Part shown: piece by piece, positions 54,425 through 64,000 of the stretch | How positions within the stretch are numbered: the first letter of the stretch is position 1 | Layout of the letters: the number at the start of each line of letters is the position of its first letter | NCBI GenBank assembly: GCA_023701205.1 | Contig: JAMPXJ010000002.1 | Span: 207,105 to 271,104 of the forward strand | Length of the DNA: 64,000 bases | DNA from: Oligoflexia bacterium | GTDB taxonomy: Bacteria > Bdellovibrionota > UBA1018 | Direction: 5' to 3' | Position numbers and translations under genes: made by a program | Notes under the pieces: model-generated | Told to the model about the DNA's origin: nothing | Database searches by the model: none | Seen by the model: only the letters and a program-made list of their open reading frames with translations

Positions 54425-55681
54425 TCACTTGATCCTTTCGATCCGGGCTCCGAGCGCTCCGAGCTTCCTCTCAAGGTGCTCATAACCCCGGTCCAGATGA
54501 TAGACACGATTGACGATCGTCTCGCCTTGCGCGCAAAGCCCGCCGATGACCAGGCTCGCGCTGGCCCGCAGGTCAGTCGCCATGAGCGGAGCTCCCTTGA
54601 GGCCGCTCTTCCCGCGGATCACCGCGGTATTCCCGCGGATGGTGATATCCGCTCCCAGCCGCGTCAGCTCCGGAACGTGCATGAACCGGTTCTCGAAGAT
54701 CGTCTCCTTGATCAGCGAAGTCCCATCCGCGATCGCCATCAGCGCCATGAACTGCGCCTGCATGTCCGTCGGGAAGCCGGGAAAAGGAAGTGTCGTCACA
54801 TCCGTGGCCCGCGGACGCCCGGCCGCCGCCAGGCCGATGAAGCCCTGACCGCGGGTGATCCGCGCGCCGGCCTCCTCGAACTTGACCAGGACCGATTCGA
54901 GGTCCGCGGGCTCCAGCCCGTCGATCCGCACCTCGCCCTCGGTGGCCAGCCCGGCGGCAAGATAGGTCCCCGCCTCGATCCGGTCACCCATGATCGGGTA
55001 ATCGCAGCCCTGAAGCGAGGTGACGCCCTGAAGCCGGATCGCCTCGGTGCCTTCACCCTCGATCTTGGCGCCCATGGCGCGCAATGCGCGCGCGAGATCG
55101 ATGATCTCGGGCTCCTTGGCGCAGTTCTCCAGCAGCGTCTCGCCTTCAGCCAGCGTCGCCGCCATCATGGCGTTCTCGGTCGCGCCCACGCTCGGAAACT
55201 CCAGTCCCACGCGCGCACCCTTGAGCTTGCGCGCCGAAGCGATCACGTAGCCGCCCTCGAGCTCGATCTTCGCGCCCAGCTTCTCGAGCGCGGTCAGATG
55301 ATAATTGATCGGGCGGGCGCCGATCGCGCAGCCGCCGGGCAGGCTGACCTTCGCCCTGCCATAACGGGCGAGCAATGGACCCAGGACGACGACTGAAGCC
55401 CGCATCTTGCGGACCAGGTCATATGGGGCGTCGACGGAAATCGCTTTCGGAGAACTCAGCGCAACCTGACTGCGGGAGGGATCCCAGTCCACCTCCATCC
55501 CCAGGTGGCCCAGCAGCTGGAAGGTCGTGTTGATATCCTGGAGGTCGGGAACCCGACGGAACACGCATTTGGATTCCGAGAGAATCGAGGAGATCAGGAT
55601 CGGCAATGCGGCGTTTTTCGAACCGCTCACCTCAATGCTGCCCCGGAGAGGGGTCCCTCCGATGATCCTGACCTTATCCAT
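54425..55681 (-). CDS. murA: UDP-N-acetylglucosamine 1-carboxyvinyltransferase MurA
   Basis: 418 residues, the usual length. GGTPLRGSIEVSGSKNAAL at the start and SLPGGCAIGARPINYHL, with the catalytic Cys that fosfomycin targets, then GRYGRAKV-like and PGFPTDMQAQFMAL motifs. It transfers enolpyruvate to UDP-GlcNAc, the first step of peptidoglycan synthesis. It lies 27 nt after prmC and is followed at once by the response regulator. Confidence 0.95.
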   Translation of the reverse strand: MDKVRIIGGTPLRGSIEVSGSKNAALPILISSILSESKCVFRRVPDLQDINTTFQLLGHLGMEVDWDPSRSQVALSSPKAISVDAPYDLVRKMRASVVVLGPLLARYGRAKVSLPGGCAIGARPINYHLTALEKLGAKIELEGGYVIASARKLKGARVGLEFPSVGATENAMMAATLAEGETLLENCAKEPEIIDLARALRAMGAKIEGEGTEAIRLQGVTSLQGCDYPIMGDRIEAGTYLAAGLATEGEVRIDGLEPADLESVLVKFEEAGARITRGQGFIGLAAAGRPRATDVTTLPFPGFPTDMQAQFMALMAIADGTSLIKETIFENRFMHVPELTRLGADITIRGNTAVIRGKSGLKGAPLMATDLRASASLVIGGLCAQGETIVNRVYHLDRGYEHLERKLGALGARIERIK

Positions 55682-55708
55682 TCCGTCTTACCCGGCCTTT
55701 CGAGTTTC

Positions 55709-56686
55709 CTAGGAATACCCCGCCCGGCGTGGCGGCGCCCCGCTCGGAAGCCGGGCGGAAAGCACGCGGTCGCGACCTGCGAGATCCTGCAAAATTCTCG
55801 CATCCCAGCCCGAGATTTTAAAGATTTTTTGAATACCGACCGCGCGCTCATGTGGCAGCTCGAGAAAGGCGAACCCGCCCGGGCGAAGCAACTGAGGGCC
55901 CTGTTCCGCCATTCGCCGGTAGAAATGCTCCGGATCCTGCTCGGGCGCGAAAAGCGCCGCGGGCGGCTCCTGCTCACGCACCTCGTCGTCGATCGCGTCC
56001 CCCCGGGTCAGATACGGGGGATTACTGATCAGGAAATCAGCACGGGTGTTTCCGGACTCCTCCCCGACCAGCGGCCGGAAAGGCTCCAGCGCCTCGAGCG
56101 GACCCTTGGGCCGAAGAACCCGCAGCCGGGCCTTCCACGAGGGCCCGAGAATCCGCTCGGCATTCCGGCTCGCGATCGCGTGCGCCCGGGGCATGAGCTC
56201 CGTGGCAAGCATCCGCAACCGGGAAAACCGCGCGAGCAGCTCGATGGAGATGACTCCTGTACCCAGGCCGAGCTCGAGACCGAGCTCCGGCGCGGCCCCC
56301 TCCTTGCGAAGCGCTTCGGTCGCGACGGTGACCAGGAACTCCGTCTCGGGCCGCGGCACCAGCGTATCCGGGCTCGTCTCGTACTCATGATCCAGAAAGA
56401 CCTGGATCTCGGTCAGGTGCTGCAGGATCCGGCCCTCGGCGCGCGCTCCAGCCCAGGTGAGAAGCAGCTGCGCGGCCGGCTCGGGATAACGGTCATCGAG
56501 CCGGGAATAAAGCTCGGCGCGAGAGAGGAGCTTTCCCCCGGTTTTTCGAAAAGCCTCGATCACGAGGATTTCGGACTCCGTGTCGATCACGCCTTTTCGG
56601 ACGAGCTCGTGACTGGAAGCCAGGATGCGCCGCGCCGCGAGCAGCGCCTCGCGAAAGCCGTGCGGCAGCTCGCGACCGGTCGCCAC
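55709..56686 (-). CDS. prmC: Release factor glutamine methyltransferase PrmC
   Basis: 325 residues from the GTG at 56686. TLVPRPETEFLV and the SAM site LELGLGTGVISIELL, then the FLISNPPYL (NPPY) motif that positions the glutamine of the substrate, are diagnostic. It methylates the GGQ Gln of PrfA/PrfB. It begins 1 nt after the prfA stop, matching enzyme to substrate, the usual bacterial gene pair. Confidence 0.95.
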   Translation of the reverse strand: MATGRELPHGFREALLAARRILASSHELVRKGVIDTESEILVIEAFRKTGGKLLSRAELYSRLDDRYPEPAAQLLLTWAGARAEGRILQHLTEIQVFLDHEYETSPDTLVPRPETEFLVTVATEALRKEGAAPELGLELGLGTGVISIELLARFSRLRMLATELMPRAHAIASRNAERILGPSWKARLRVLRPKGPLEALEPFRPLVGEESGNTRADFLISNPPYLTRGDAIDDEVREQEPPAALFAPEQDPEHFYRRMAEQGPQLLRPGGFAFLELPHERAVGIQKIFKISGWDARILQDLAGRDRVLSARLPSGAPPRRAGYS

Positions 56687-56687
56687 C

Positions 56688-57761
56688 TCAGGCTCCCATT
56701 CCCTGCGCCTTGAGCGCTTCCATCTGATAATGGGCCTGCAGGCCGTCGATGATTTCGTCGATCTTTCCTTCCATCACCTCGGGAAGCTGATACAGCGTGA
56801 GGCCGATACGATGATCCGTAAGGCGTCCCTGCGGGAAATTGTAGGTCCGAATGCGTTCGCTGCGATCGCCCGTGCCGACCATGCTGCGGCGGGCGTCCGA
56901 ATGGGTCTTGGCTGCCCTTTCCTGCTCCTGTTCGAGCAGCCGTGAGCGCAGGATCTTCATCGCCTTGTCCTTGTTCTTGTGCTGGGAACGCTCGTCCTGG
57001 CAGACAACGACCAGCCCCGAAGGAAGGTGCGTGATGCGGACGGCCGAGTCAGTCGTATTCACGCCCTGACCGCCCGCACCGCCCGAACGGAAGACATCGA
57101 TCCGCAGCTCCGCCGGATTGATGTTCACGTCGACTTCCTCGGCCTCGGGAAGAACAGCGACAGTCACGGTCGATGTATGGACGCGGCCCTGCGCCTCGGT
57201 AGCGGGCACGCGCTGGACGCGGTGGACCCCGCCTTCCCATTTGAGCCGGCTGAAAACCCGCTGACCCTGGATCTCGGCGATGATCTCCTTCAGCCCCCCG
57301 AGCCCGGTGGGATTGGCCGAAAGCACCTCCATGCGCCAGCCCTGGCGCTCGGCGAAGCGTTGATAAAGCCGGAAAAGCTCAGCCACGAAAAGCGCGGCCT
57401 CGTCCCCGCCCGCACCCGCGCGGATCTCGAAGACCACGTTCTTCTCGTCGTTGGGATCCTTGGGCAGAAGCAGGATCTGGAGATTGCGCTTCGCCTGCTC
57501 GAGCTCGGGCTCCAGCCGCCGAATCTCCTCGAGCGCCATTTCGACGATCTCGCGGTCTTTTTCATTCAGGAGGGCGCGGTTGCCATCGAGCTCCGACGCG
57601 AGCGCGCGATAGCGCCGGTACTCCGCCACGAGCGACTCGAGCCCGGCGTGCTCCTGGGAGAGCTTGCGGAAATCCCCCGGCCGCTCGGCGAGCGCGGGAT
57701 CCGCCAGCCGGCTCTCGACTTCCATGAAGCGCTTCTCGACATCCTCGAGCTTATCGAACAT
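56688..57761 (-). CDS. prfA: Peptide chain release factor 1 PrfA
   Basis: 357 residues, the expected length. GGAGGQGVNTTDSAVR carries the catalytic GGQ loop for peptidyl-tRNA hydrolysis; PAG-type RF1 features and ERIRTYNFPQGRLTDHRIG near the end match RF1 rather than RF2. It recognises UAA and UAG. It lies between DUF1385 and prmC with a 15-nt gap upstream. Confidence 0.96.
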   Translation of the reverse strand: MFDKLEDVEKRFMEVESRLADPALAERPGDFRKLSQEHAGLESLVAEYRRYRALASELDGNRALLNEKDREIVEMALEEIRRLEPELEQAKRNLQILLLPKDPNDEKNVVFEIRAGAGGDEAALFVAELFRLYQRFAERQGWRMEVLSANPTGLGGLKEIIAEIQGQRVFSRLKWEGGVHRVQRVPATEAQGRVHTSTVTVAVLPEAEEVDVNINPAELRIDVFRSGGAGGQGVNTTDSAVRITHLPSGLVVVCQDERSQHKNKDKAMKILRSRLLEQEQERAAKTHSDARRSMVGTGDRSERIRTYNFPQGRLTDHRIGLTLYQLPEVMEGKIDEIIDGLQAHYQMEALKAQGMGA

Positions 57762-57776
57762 GGGCGCGCGGACGCC

Positions 57777-58802
57777 TCACTCCGGGAACTCGGAAGCGGA
57801 GGCTCCCGCCAGGGCCAGCTCGCCCAGGCCCATCACCTCGAACTCGGTCTCGGCTTTCTGGGATTCCTTCTCCGCGCGAAGAACCGCGCGCAGCGAGGCG
57901 AGCGCCACCTCGAGCTGGTCATCGCTCGGCTCGCGCGTGGTGAGCCGCTGGAGCACCATGCCCGGCCAGATGATCGCCCGGAAAAAGGGGTTCTCCATGT
58001 GGCAGGCGCACATCTTGATGAACTCGTACGAAAGCCCCGCGACGGGGAACATCAGCGCGATCTTCGCGAGCACCATCGCCAGATGGTTGACGAACGGGAT
58101 CGAGGAGAACTGGGTCAGGCCCATGAGCGGAAACACCGTGCTGAAAACCACGATGCTGATCAGCACCAGGAAAAGCAGGAAGCTCGTTCCGCACCGGGGA
58201 TGCAGGGTCGAATGCCGGCGCGCGTTCTCGACCGTAAGCTCCTCGCCCGCCTCGAACGCGTAAATCGATTTGTGCTCGGCGCCGTGGTACTGGAAGACGC
58301 GCCGGATGTCCTTCATCAGCGCGATCAGGTAGACGTACGCCAGGAGGATCGCCATCTTGAACACGCCATCCACGAGATGGAAGAGCGGGCTGTTCGCCGT
58401 GACGCCGGAATCGGAGCTCGAAGCGAGAACCGCGGTCAGGAAGTGCGGAAGCGCGACGAAAAGACCCATCCCGAAGACGAACGCGGTCCCGATCGAAAGG
58501 ACGATCGCCCAAGGCGAGAGTTCCTCGCCCCCCTGCTCTTCCTCGACCGAAGCCACGTTCGCGGAGAAGCTCAGCGCGTCCACGCCTTGAACCATGGATT
58601 CGACGAGCGTGACAACGCCCCGGAGTACGGGCTTCTTCAGCACGGGAAAGCGCTGCGCGACCCCTTGAAAAGGGCGGTTCCGGATCAGGATCCGTTGATT
58701 GGGCTTGCGGACCGCCACCGCGATGAAATGGGGAGAGCGCATCATCACGCCCTCGATGACCGCCTGGCCGCCAATGCTGGTGAACTGTTTCGAGGCCTTC
58801 AT
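57777..58802 (-). CDS. DUF1385 family membrane protein
   Basis: 341 residues from the ATG at 58802. GGQAVIEGVMMRSP is the family signature at the N-terminus; several hydrophobic segments follow, with HGAEHKSIYAFEAGEEL (cytoplasmic or periplasmic loop with two conserved His) and HPRCGTSFLLFLVLIS. The family is widespread next to prfA/prmC in many phyla, but its molecular role is not established. Confidence 0.88.
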   Translation of the reverse strand: MKASKQFTSIGGQAVIEGVMMRSPHFIAVAVRKPNQRILIRNRPFQGVAQRFPVLKKPVLRGVVTLVESMVQGVDALSFSANVASVEEEQGGEELSPWAIVLSIGTAFVFGMGLFVALPHFLTAVLASSSDSGVTANSPLFHLVDGVFKMAILLAYVYLIALMKDIRRVFQYHGAEHKSIYAFEAGEELTVENARRHSTLHPRCGTSFLLFLVLISIVVFSTVFPLMGLTQFSSIPFVNHLAMVLAKIALMFPVAGLSYEFIKMCACHMENPFFRAIIWPGMVLQRLTTREPSDDQLEVALASLRAVLRAEKESQKAETEFEVMGLGELALAGASASEFPE

Positions 58803-58902
58803 AAAGTACTGGCCACGATAATAAAGGACCCGTCGCGCGGAATACAGCAAATAACTTCCGCGCTCGAAAAGGCTTTTCGCTCAAAAGTAAGCGACAAGCC
58901 GC

Positions 58903-59103
58903 TTACTTTTTCTTGTACTTATTCAGGAAGCGCTCCACGCGGCCTTCGGTATCGAGAAGCTTATGCTTGCCCGTGAAGAAGGGATGGCAGTTGGAGCAGA
59001 TCTCGACCTTGATGTTCGCCTTGGTGGCACGCGTCTCCATGACGTTGCCGCATGCGCAGGTAATCGTGGTCTCAGGATAAACCGGGTGAATGGCTTGTTT
59101 CAT
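58903..59103 (-). CDS. rpmE: 50S ribosomal protein L31
   Basis: 66 residues from the ATG at 59103. [20 protein letters not shown] and [20 protein letters not shown] show the zinc-binding (C+) form with the CxC...CxxC set. It belongs to the large subunit surface. It lies 53 nt after rho. Confidence 0.96.
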   Translation of the reverse strand: MKQAIHPVYPETTITCACGNVMETRATKANIKVEICSNCHPFFTGKHKLLDTEGRVERFLNKYKKK

Positions 59104-59156
59104 AATGTAAAACCTCAAAAAGTATTTTGGGGAACTATCAAAGAGTTAACCCAGCG

Positions 59157-60404
59157 TCAACCGCTCATGCTCTTGACGAAATCCTCGTTTGTCTTCGTAT
59201 GAGAGACTTTGTCCAGCAGGAACTCCATGGCGTCCACCGTGTTCATCGGGTGAAGCACCTTGCGGAGGATCCAAAGCCGATTGAGAATGTCCTTCGGAAG
59301 AAGCATTTCTTCCTTTCGGGTCGCTGACTTATTGATATCCAGGCAGGGGAAGATCCTCTTCTCCATCAGCTTGCGATCGAGATGGATTTCCGAATTGCCG
59401 GTGCCTTTGAATTCCTCGAAAATGACCTCGTCCATGCGGGAGCCGGTCTCGACGAGCGCGGTGGCGATGATCGTCAGCGAGCCGCCTTCTTCGATGTTCC
59501 GGGCGGCTCCGAAGAAGCGCTTGGGTTTATGGAGCGCGTTGGAATCCACGCCGCCCGACAGGATCTTGCCCGAGGGCGGAACGACCGCGTTGTAGGCACG
59601 TGCCAGACGGGTGATGGAGTCGAGCAGGATCACGACGTCGAACTTGTTCTCGACGAGGCGCTTGGCCTTTTCGATCACCATTTCGGCGACCTGCACGTGG
59701 CGGGACGCCTGCTCGTCGAATGTCGAGCTGACGACTTCGCCTTTGACCGAACGCTGCATGTCCGTGACCTCCTCCGGACGCTCGTCGATCAGCAGGACGA
59801 TCAGCTTGATTTCCGGATGATTGGTCGTGATCGCGTTGGCGATATCCTGCATGAGCACCGTCTTGCCCGCGCGGGGCGGCGCGACGATCAGGCAGCGCTG
59901 GCCCTTCCCAAGCGGTACCATCATGTCGATGATTCGGGTGCTGTAGTTATTGGGCTGATATTCGAGCTTCACCCGCTTGTTGGGGTAAAGTGGCGTGAGA
60001 TTGTCGAAAAGCACTTTTTCCGCGTTCACTTCCGGAGTCTGGAAGTTCACCTGCTCCACCTTGAGGAGCGCGAAATAGCGCTCGCCCTCTTTAGGCGCGC
60101 GAACGGAGCCGCTCACCGTATCGCCGGTGCGCAGGCCGAAGCGGCGGATCTGGGAAGGTGAAACGTAGACATCGTCGGGACCCGGCAGATAGTTATAGTC
60201 GGGCGCCCGGAGGAAGCCAAAGCCGTCGGGCAGGCATTCCAGGACGCCGTCAGCATAGATATGCTCGTCTTTTTCGGCCTTTTTCTGGAGTACCGCGAAG
60301 ATCAGGTCCTGCTTGCGCATTCCCCCGGCATTCTCGATGCCGAGCTCCTTGCCCATTTCGACCAGATCGCCGATTTTCTTCTCTTTCAGTTCACGAAGGT
60401 GCAT
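59157..60404 (-). CDS. rho: Transcription termination factor Rho
   Basis: 415 residues. N-terminal helical Rho-N ([21 protein letters not shown]), cold-shock-like RNA-binding domain ([17 protein letters not shown]), then Walker [29 protein letters not shown] and the Q/R-loop region [14 protein letters not shown]. It is the ring helicase that terminates transcription. First gene of the leftward rho-rpmE-DUF1385-prfA-prmC-murA-regulator series. Confidence 0.97.
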   Translation of the reverse strand: MHLRELKEKKIGDLVEMGKELGIENAGGMRKQDLIFAVLQKKAEKDEHIYADGVLECLPDGFGFLRAPDYNYLPGPDDVYVSPSQIRRFGLRTGDTVSGSVRAPKEGERYFALLKVEQVNFQTPEVNAEKVLFDNLTPLYPNKRVKLEYQPNNYSTRIIDMMVPLGKGQRCLIVAPPRAGKTVLMQDIANAITTNHPEIKLIVLLIDERPEEVTDMQRSVKGEVVSSTFDEQASRHVQVAEMVIEKAKRLVENKFDVVILLDSITRLARAYNAVVPPSGKILSGGVDSNALHKPKRFFGAARNIEEGGSLTIIATALVETGSRMDEVIFEEFKGTGNSEIHLDRKLMEKRIFPCLDINKSATRKEEMLLPKDILNRLWILRKVLHPMNTVDAMEFLLDKVSHTKTNEDFVKSMSG

Positions 60405-60611
60405 TCAAACTCCACGACAGCTTTGGATAGGATTGAGCGGCTTGTTGACGAATCCAGTTACGGTAGCTGATTTTTGGATGGATTCAAGCGATGACTATCG
60501 CCCTTAAAAAGTCGGGTATCAGAGTCCCCTAGGTGAGTAAAGCGAAAATATCGCCATCGCGTTAAATTTCGCCGCATTGCGCCAGAAGCGGATATGCCTA
60601 TAATCTTCCTC

Positions 60612-61697
60612 ATGCGTCGTACTCGACTCGTCATCGGAGGGCTTTTTCTCGCGGTTTTTCTCTTCATCGCGTTTCAGGCGGCAACCCTGGGCCTCTTCGC
60701 CATTCAGCCGTTCAAACCCGGAAGCACGGAAGCGACGATCATCGAGATCCAAAGAGGGCAAGGGCCCCGTGAGATCGCCCGCGCGCTTTTTTCGAATGGC
60801 GTGATCCACGATCCGTCGAAATTCGTGTGGCTGGGCAAGCTCACCCGACAATGGAAGAGGATCAAAGCCGGCGAATATCAGGTATCGCCGGGTCAGAGCG
60901 CGATGGAGCTCTTCGCTACGATCACCTCCGGCATCAGCGTCCGCCATCCGGTAACCGTGCGCGAGGGGGAAAACATCTACGAGATCGCGACGCAGCTCGA
61001 GGCACGCAATCTGGCGAAAAAGGCGCGCTTCCTCGAGCTCTGCAGGGATCCCGCGTTCATCGCCCCGCTTTGGACCGCGGCGGGCATGGGACCGCCCCCT
61101 CCCGCGACGCTCGAAGGCTATCTCTTCCCCGATACGTATTTTTTCGACCGAACGCTGGCGACCGAAGACGTGATCCGCCAGATGTTCAAGCGCTTCCGCA
61201 CCATCTGGGGCGAAAAAGAAGAGGCCCGCTTGAAAGAGATCGGCCTCACCCGGCATGAGCTGGTGACCCTGGCCTCGATGGTGGAAAAAGAAACGGGTGC
61301 GCCGCAGGAACGGCCCCTCATCGCCTCGGTTTTCTATAACCGCCTGAAGAAGAAGATGCGCCTGCAGAGCGATCCGACCACGATTTACGGCATCTGGGAA
61401 ACTTACGGCGGCAACATCCGCAAGTCCGATCTCCTCACCGAAAATCCTTATAATACCTACACCATTCCGGCGCTGCCGATCGGCCCGATCTCCAATCCGG
61501 GAAAAGAGGCTATTCAAGCCGCGCTTTACCCGGCCAAGAGCGAGTTCCTTTTTTTCGTCTCCCACAACGACGGCACCCATGAGTTCACCCGGACCTTCGA
61601 GGATCACAACCGGGCCGTGCAACGATTTCAACTGAACCCCAAGGCGCGCGAGGGCCGGAGCTGGCGGGATCTTCAGAAGAAAAAGATCTCGAATTAA
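60612..61697 (+). CDS. mltG: Endolytic murein transglycosylase MltG (YceG-like)
   Basis: 361 residues from the ATG at 60612 (60594 is another possible start). One N-terminal membrane anchor (LVIGGLFLAVFLFIAFQAATL), then LysM-like YceG parts (GQGPREIARALFSNGVI, VTVREGENIYEIA) and the catalytic region LASMVEKETGAP with the essential Glu, then VFYNRLKKKMRLQSDPT and NPYNTYTIPALPIGPISNP. It cleaves nascent glycan strands and sets their length. It is divergent from rho. Confidence 0.93.
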   Translation: MRRTRLVIGGLFLAVFLFIAFQAATLGLFAIQPFKPGSTEATIIEIQRGQGPREIARALFSNGVIHDPSKFVWLGKLTRQWKRIKAGEYQVSPGQSAMELFATITSGISVRHPVTVREGENIYEIATQLEARNLAKKARFLELCRDPAFIAPLWTAAGMGPPPPATLEGYLFPDTYFFDRTLATEDVIRQMFKRFRTIWGEKEEARLKEIGLTRHELVTLASMVEKETGAPQERPLIASVFYNRLKKKMRLQSDPTTIYGIWETYGGNIRKSDLLTENPYNTYTIPALPIGPISNPGKEAIQAALYPAKSEFLFFVSHNDGTHEFTRTFEDHNRAVQRFQLNPKAREGRSWRDLQKKKISN

Positions 61698-61773
61698 TAG
61701 CTCGTTATCATAAGCAAATTCGTCACGATTCTATTCTTGACCTTTGTAGTCAGTTACTGTAAAACCACCCGCG

Positions 61774-63090
61774 ATGGAATTCTGTGGTGGAACTACGCGG
61801 AAGCTGAATTTTGTGCCGGCCCTCAGCCTGGCATTGGCGGGTATGGGCGCGATGCCCAACCTGGCGCGCGCGGAAGTGTATCATGGGGGCGTCACGCTCG
61901 CCGGCCAGCACTTCGCGACGGATGCCGCCTTCAGCCCCCGGCTCGGGATCGAGGGCGAGATCCTCTCCAACGAGAGCCTGGCTCATGATTCACGGATCCG
62001 TTTCGGCGAATTCCATCTCTTCTCGTTTTTCGAGGGGGACGCCAACGCCGGCGGAGACATGAGCATCGACATCGATTCCACCGCGCTTCGAGGCAACCTG
62101 AGCGCGAACGGGCATTTCTGGTTCGGGCGCGTCCATCCGCTGACCGAAGGCGATCCTCGCAGCGCGATCCGCAATACCAGCGCGATCGGCGCCAACTGGG
62201 TGCAGAACCAGAGCAACGCGTTGGATCCCCGCGTCTCCGGCTGGATCGGCGGCGGCGTGCATCTCAAGCTCGCCGACACGGGCCTTTTCAGCACGATCGG
62301 GCTCTCGCCGATCTACCTCCCGAGCTTCGGCCCGCGCCTGACCTTTTCGGACGAGGAGGACACACGCGGCTCCCGTTTCGCCAAGCTTCCCCCGCTCAGG
62401 TACAACTACAACGGCGAGTCCTTTCCGATGCGCTATTCGATCGATACCGGCTCCGTGGCGGACATCCTTCTGCAGCCGCAGTACCTGCTGGCCTTCGGTC
62501 ATCAGTCCTCGTACGGCCGCGCCACGGGCCTCTTCTGGAGCGCGCCCTCGCCTGATCCCCAGGTCACGACCACCGGAAAGCTCCTGGTCGACGCGGAGAC
62601 GGGCGTCAACGTGATGGTGAACGCCGTTCCGAGCTTCCCGCGCCTGAATCATTATGGATTCCGCTACGAGGGCACGGGCCTCTTCGCGCGCCCCGAACTC
62701 TCCATCATCCAGGAACTCCGCAGCCATCGCCTCACGCTCTCCGCCGCGATCATGCCGCTGCCTTTCCTCCAGCTCGGCTGGCTCGACAGCCCCGGCCCCG
62801 AAGCCCCTCCCGCCGATCCCGCCAACGGCCCCGTCTCCGCCAGGTACGCCAAAAACCTCCTCTGGGGCGAGCTCACGCCCGCCTGGAAGTTCAGCCCGAC
62901 GCTTCGATGGGAACGGCATCTGACCGAAAGGGAGCAGGGATTCCGGCTCCGCCAGGGCTTTCACTTCCAGGCAAGCCAGAACCTCACGGTGGCCTGGTCC
63001 GCCGAGATTCTCGCGGGCGAGGACGGAAGCTATTTCGGAAACTGGAAGTCGCTTGACTCCGTTTCGCTGGGAGCGCGTTACCAATGGTGA
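61774..63090 (+). CDS. Outer-membrane beta-barrel protein, hypothetical
   Basis: 438 residues. Signal peptide (LNFVPALSLALAGMGAMPNLARA) after a short polar lead. The mature protein is beta-strand rich with many Gly, aromatic and amphipathic repeats (SIDIDSTALRGNLSANGHFWFG) and ends in Trp (LGARYQW), as expected for barrel insertion. I do not recognise the family. Its stop codon TGA overlaps the start of the next lipoprotein gene, so the two are probably made together. Confidence 0.75.
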   Translation: MEFCGGTTRKLNFVPALSLALAGMGAMPNLARAEVYHGGVTLAGQHFATDAAFSPRLGIEGEILSNESLAHDSRIRFGEFHLFSFFEGDANAGGDMSIDIDSTALRGNLSANGHFWFGRVHPLTEGDPRSAIRNTSAIGANWVQNQSNALDPRVSGWIGGGVHLKLADTGLFSTIGLSPIYLPSFGPRLTFSDEEDTRGSRFAKLPPLRYNYNGESFPMRYSIDTGSVADILLQPQYLLAFGHQSSYGRATGLFWSAPSPDPQVTTTGKLLVDAETGVNVMVNAVPSFPRLNHYGFRYEGTGLFARPELSIIQELRSHRLTLSAAIMPLPFLQLGWLDSPGPEAPPADPANGPVSARYAKNLLWGELTPAWKFSPTLRWERHLTEREQGFRLRQGFHFQASQNLTVAWSAEILAGEDGSYFGNWKSLDSVSLGARYQW

Positions 63091-64000
63091 AATCCGGCTT
63101 TTTGCGGAAGATGGCGATCTCCCTCTCCCTCGCGGCGCTCGGCGCCGGCCTGAGCTCCTGCGGGCTCAAGAACTGGTGGGGAGAGAAGCCCAAGGGCGCG
63201 CCGGTGATCAACGCTTTCTCGAACGGCTCGACCTGCCCCGAGCCGATGCGGATCCTCAAAGGGACCGAGGAGCAGTCCAGCGAGGCCTTCGAGTGCGTCG
63301 CCACGCAGCTCGGACAGCTCTGGACCCAGATCGAGGGCGAGAAAAAGGACACGCTCAGCGACGACGAGATCCGTCTGCTGGTCAATCGCAACGTCATCGC
63401 CATCGAAGGCGACAAGGCCGGCAAGCTTCATCGCCTCTTCGAGGCCAAGCGCCTGCTCGGCTTCGGCCCTTCGCTCGAGCGCGCCAAGGTGGAGGAGCTC
63501 CTCGCCTTCCTCCGCGAAAACCGGGCGACGCTGCGCGCGGCTTACCGCAAGTTCATCGCGCGCGAGGGAAGGATCCTTTACACGGACGTGCGCGCGGCGG
63601 GGAACCTGCTCGCGGCGCTGCTCCGGCGACTCGACTGGCGCATGACCTCCGACGAGCTGAACCGCGCGCTTCAGGTCTTCGTCGAGGTCCGGGACCCCGA
63701 GATCCGCGACGCGCTCCTTCCGACGGCGGACTTCGGAATCAACTTCCTCAACATGACCTGTCCCCAGTTCGTCCGGAAGGACTTCTGGAACACCCGGGAG
63801 CTCGCGGACTGCGCGATCGCCCTCCTCGAGCATTTCAAAGGCGGCGCCGCCTGGTTCGAGTTCCTGCTGAATCCGGTCGAGGACTTCTCCGTGGGCCAGG
63901 GTTACGAGATCGCGAACGCGCTCAAGCGGCTGCGCGGCGATTTCGAAATCGCCACCGGAAAAGGTGAAAAAGGCCTGATCCAGAAATGGTTCGGCGATCC
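63084..64000 (+). CDS. Lipoprotein, hypothetical (C-terminus outside window)
   Basis: An open frame from the ATG at 63084 runs to the window edge (at least 305 residues). MVKSGFLRKMAISLSLAAL leads to the lipobox LSSCG. The mature part is helical with several Cys (GSTCPEP, FECVATQ, MTCPQF) and a region DTLSDDEIRLLVNRN that looks EF-hand-like but lacks a full calcium loop. No known family. It overlaps the 3' end of the outer-membrane protein gene. Confidence 0.75.
   Translation, partial: MVKSGFLRKMAISLSLAALGAGLSSCGLKNWWGEKPKGAPVINAFSNGSTCPEPMRILKGTEEQSSEAFECVATQLGQLWTQIEGEKKDTLSDDEIRLLVNRNVIAIEGDKAGKLHRLFEAKRLLGFGPSLERAKVEELLAFLRENRATLRAAYRKFIAREGRILYTDVRAAGNLLAALLRRLDWRMTSDELNRALQVFVEVRDPEIRDALLPTADFGINFLNMTCPQFVRKDFWNTRELADCAIALLEHFKGGAAWFEFLLNPVEDFSVGQGYEIANALKRLRGDFEIATGKGEKGLIQKWFGD

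Noticed and set aside
56979..58976. 665-residue plus-strand open frame
   Set aside because: Spans prfA and DUF1385 on the other strand; no protein-like features.

Overview
The window is a gene-dense, high-GC chromosomal segment of a Gram-negative bacterium: lpxC, a stand-alone heptose adenylyltransferase, a beta-barrel porin, and many signal peptides and lipoboxes. It has two proline tRNA genes and no rRNA, phage genes or CRISPR array. A TIGR02147-type regulator coupled to a secreted 'GNGGSGIVC' protein, a DUF4360 protein, the rho-rpmE-DUF1385-prfA-prmC-murA block and a predicted ceramide pathway suggest a Bdellovibrionota (Bdellovibrio/Oligoflexia-like) lineage. This placement is inference from gene families, not from a marker-gene tree.

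Layout. 1-8 kb: housekeeping (MFS transporter, RNase J, uridine kinase, lytic transglycosylase, oligopeptide-type binding protein, rsmE, RDD protein, hldE-C/rfaE2). 8-12 kb: PRC-barrel protein, two small membrane proteins, an amidohydrolase/creatininase pair, tRNA-Pro(CGG) with its own promoter and terminator, then an unusual hairpin-rich non-coding element carrying echoes of the tRNA T-arm. 12-17 kb: secreted protein plus TIGR02147 regulator with a palindromic upstream site, RRM RNA-binding protein, zinc-ribbon mini-protein, tRNA-dihydrouridine synthase. 17-21 kb: two related chemoreceptors flanking a secreted protein. 21-29 kb: a respiratory module (PstS-like binding protein, MoaA, TAT-exported molybdopterin oxidoreductase, four-cluster Fe-S subunit, triheme c7-type cytochrome, porin) with no recognisable quinol-oxidising membrane subunit.

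29-45 kb is rich in envelope and secreted proteins: a two-cupredoxin lipoprotein, a DUF4360 protein, a TPR lipoprotein coupled to an AI-2E family permease, a protein with a caspase-like His/Cys pair, a 2553-residue gingipain-family (C25) protein with three ~500-residue solenoid modules and a C-terminal Cys-TM-Arg tail, and a beta-propeller lipoprotein. 45-47 kb holds an iron group (small membrane protein, hemerythrin-like protein, VIT1/CCC1 transporter) and tRNA-Pro(GGG). 47-53 kb: lpxC, and a minus-strand run of serine palmitoyltransferase, putative bacterial ceramide synthase, ruvC, ruvA, ruvB. 53-60 kb: response regulator, murA, prmC, prfA, DUF1385, rpmE, rho. 60-64 kb: mltG, an outer-membrane protein and a lipoprotein cut by the window edge.

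The points most worth following are the tRNA-linked hairpin array, the Spt/ceramide-synthase pair in front of ruvCAB, the membrane-subunit-free molybdoenzyme module, the giant C25 protein with its neighbours, and the TIGR02147 cassette with a perfect palindrome. I read everything by eye; no homology search was run.
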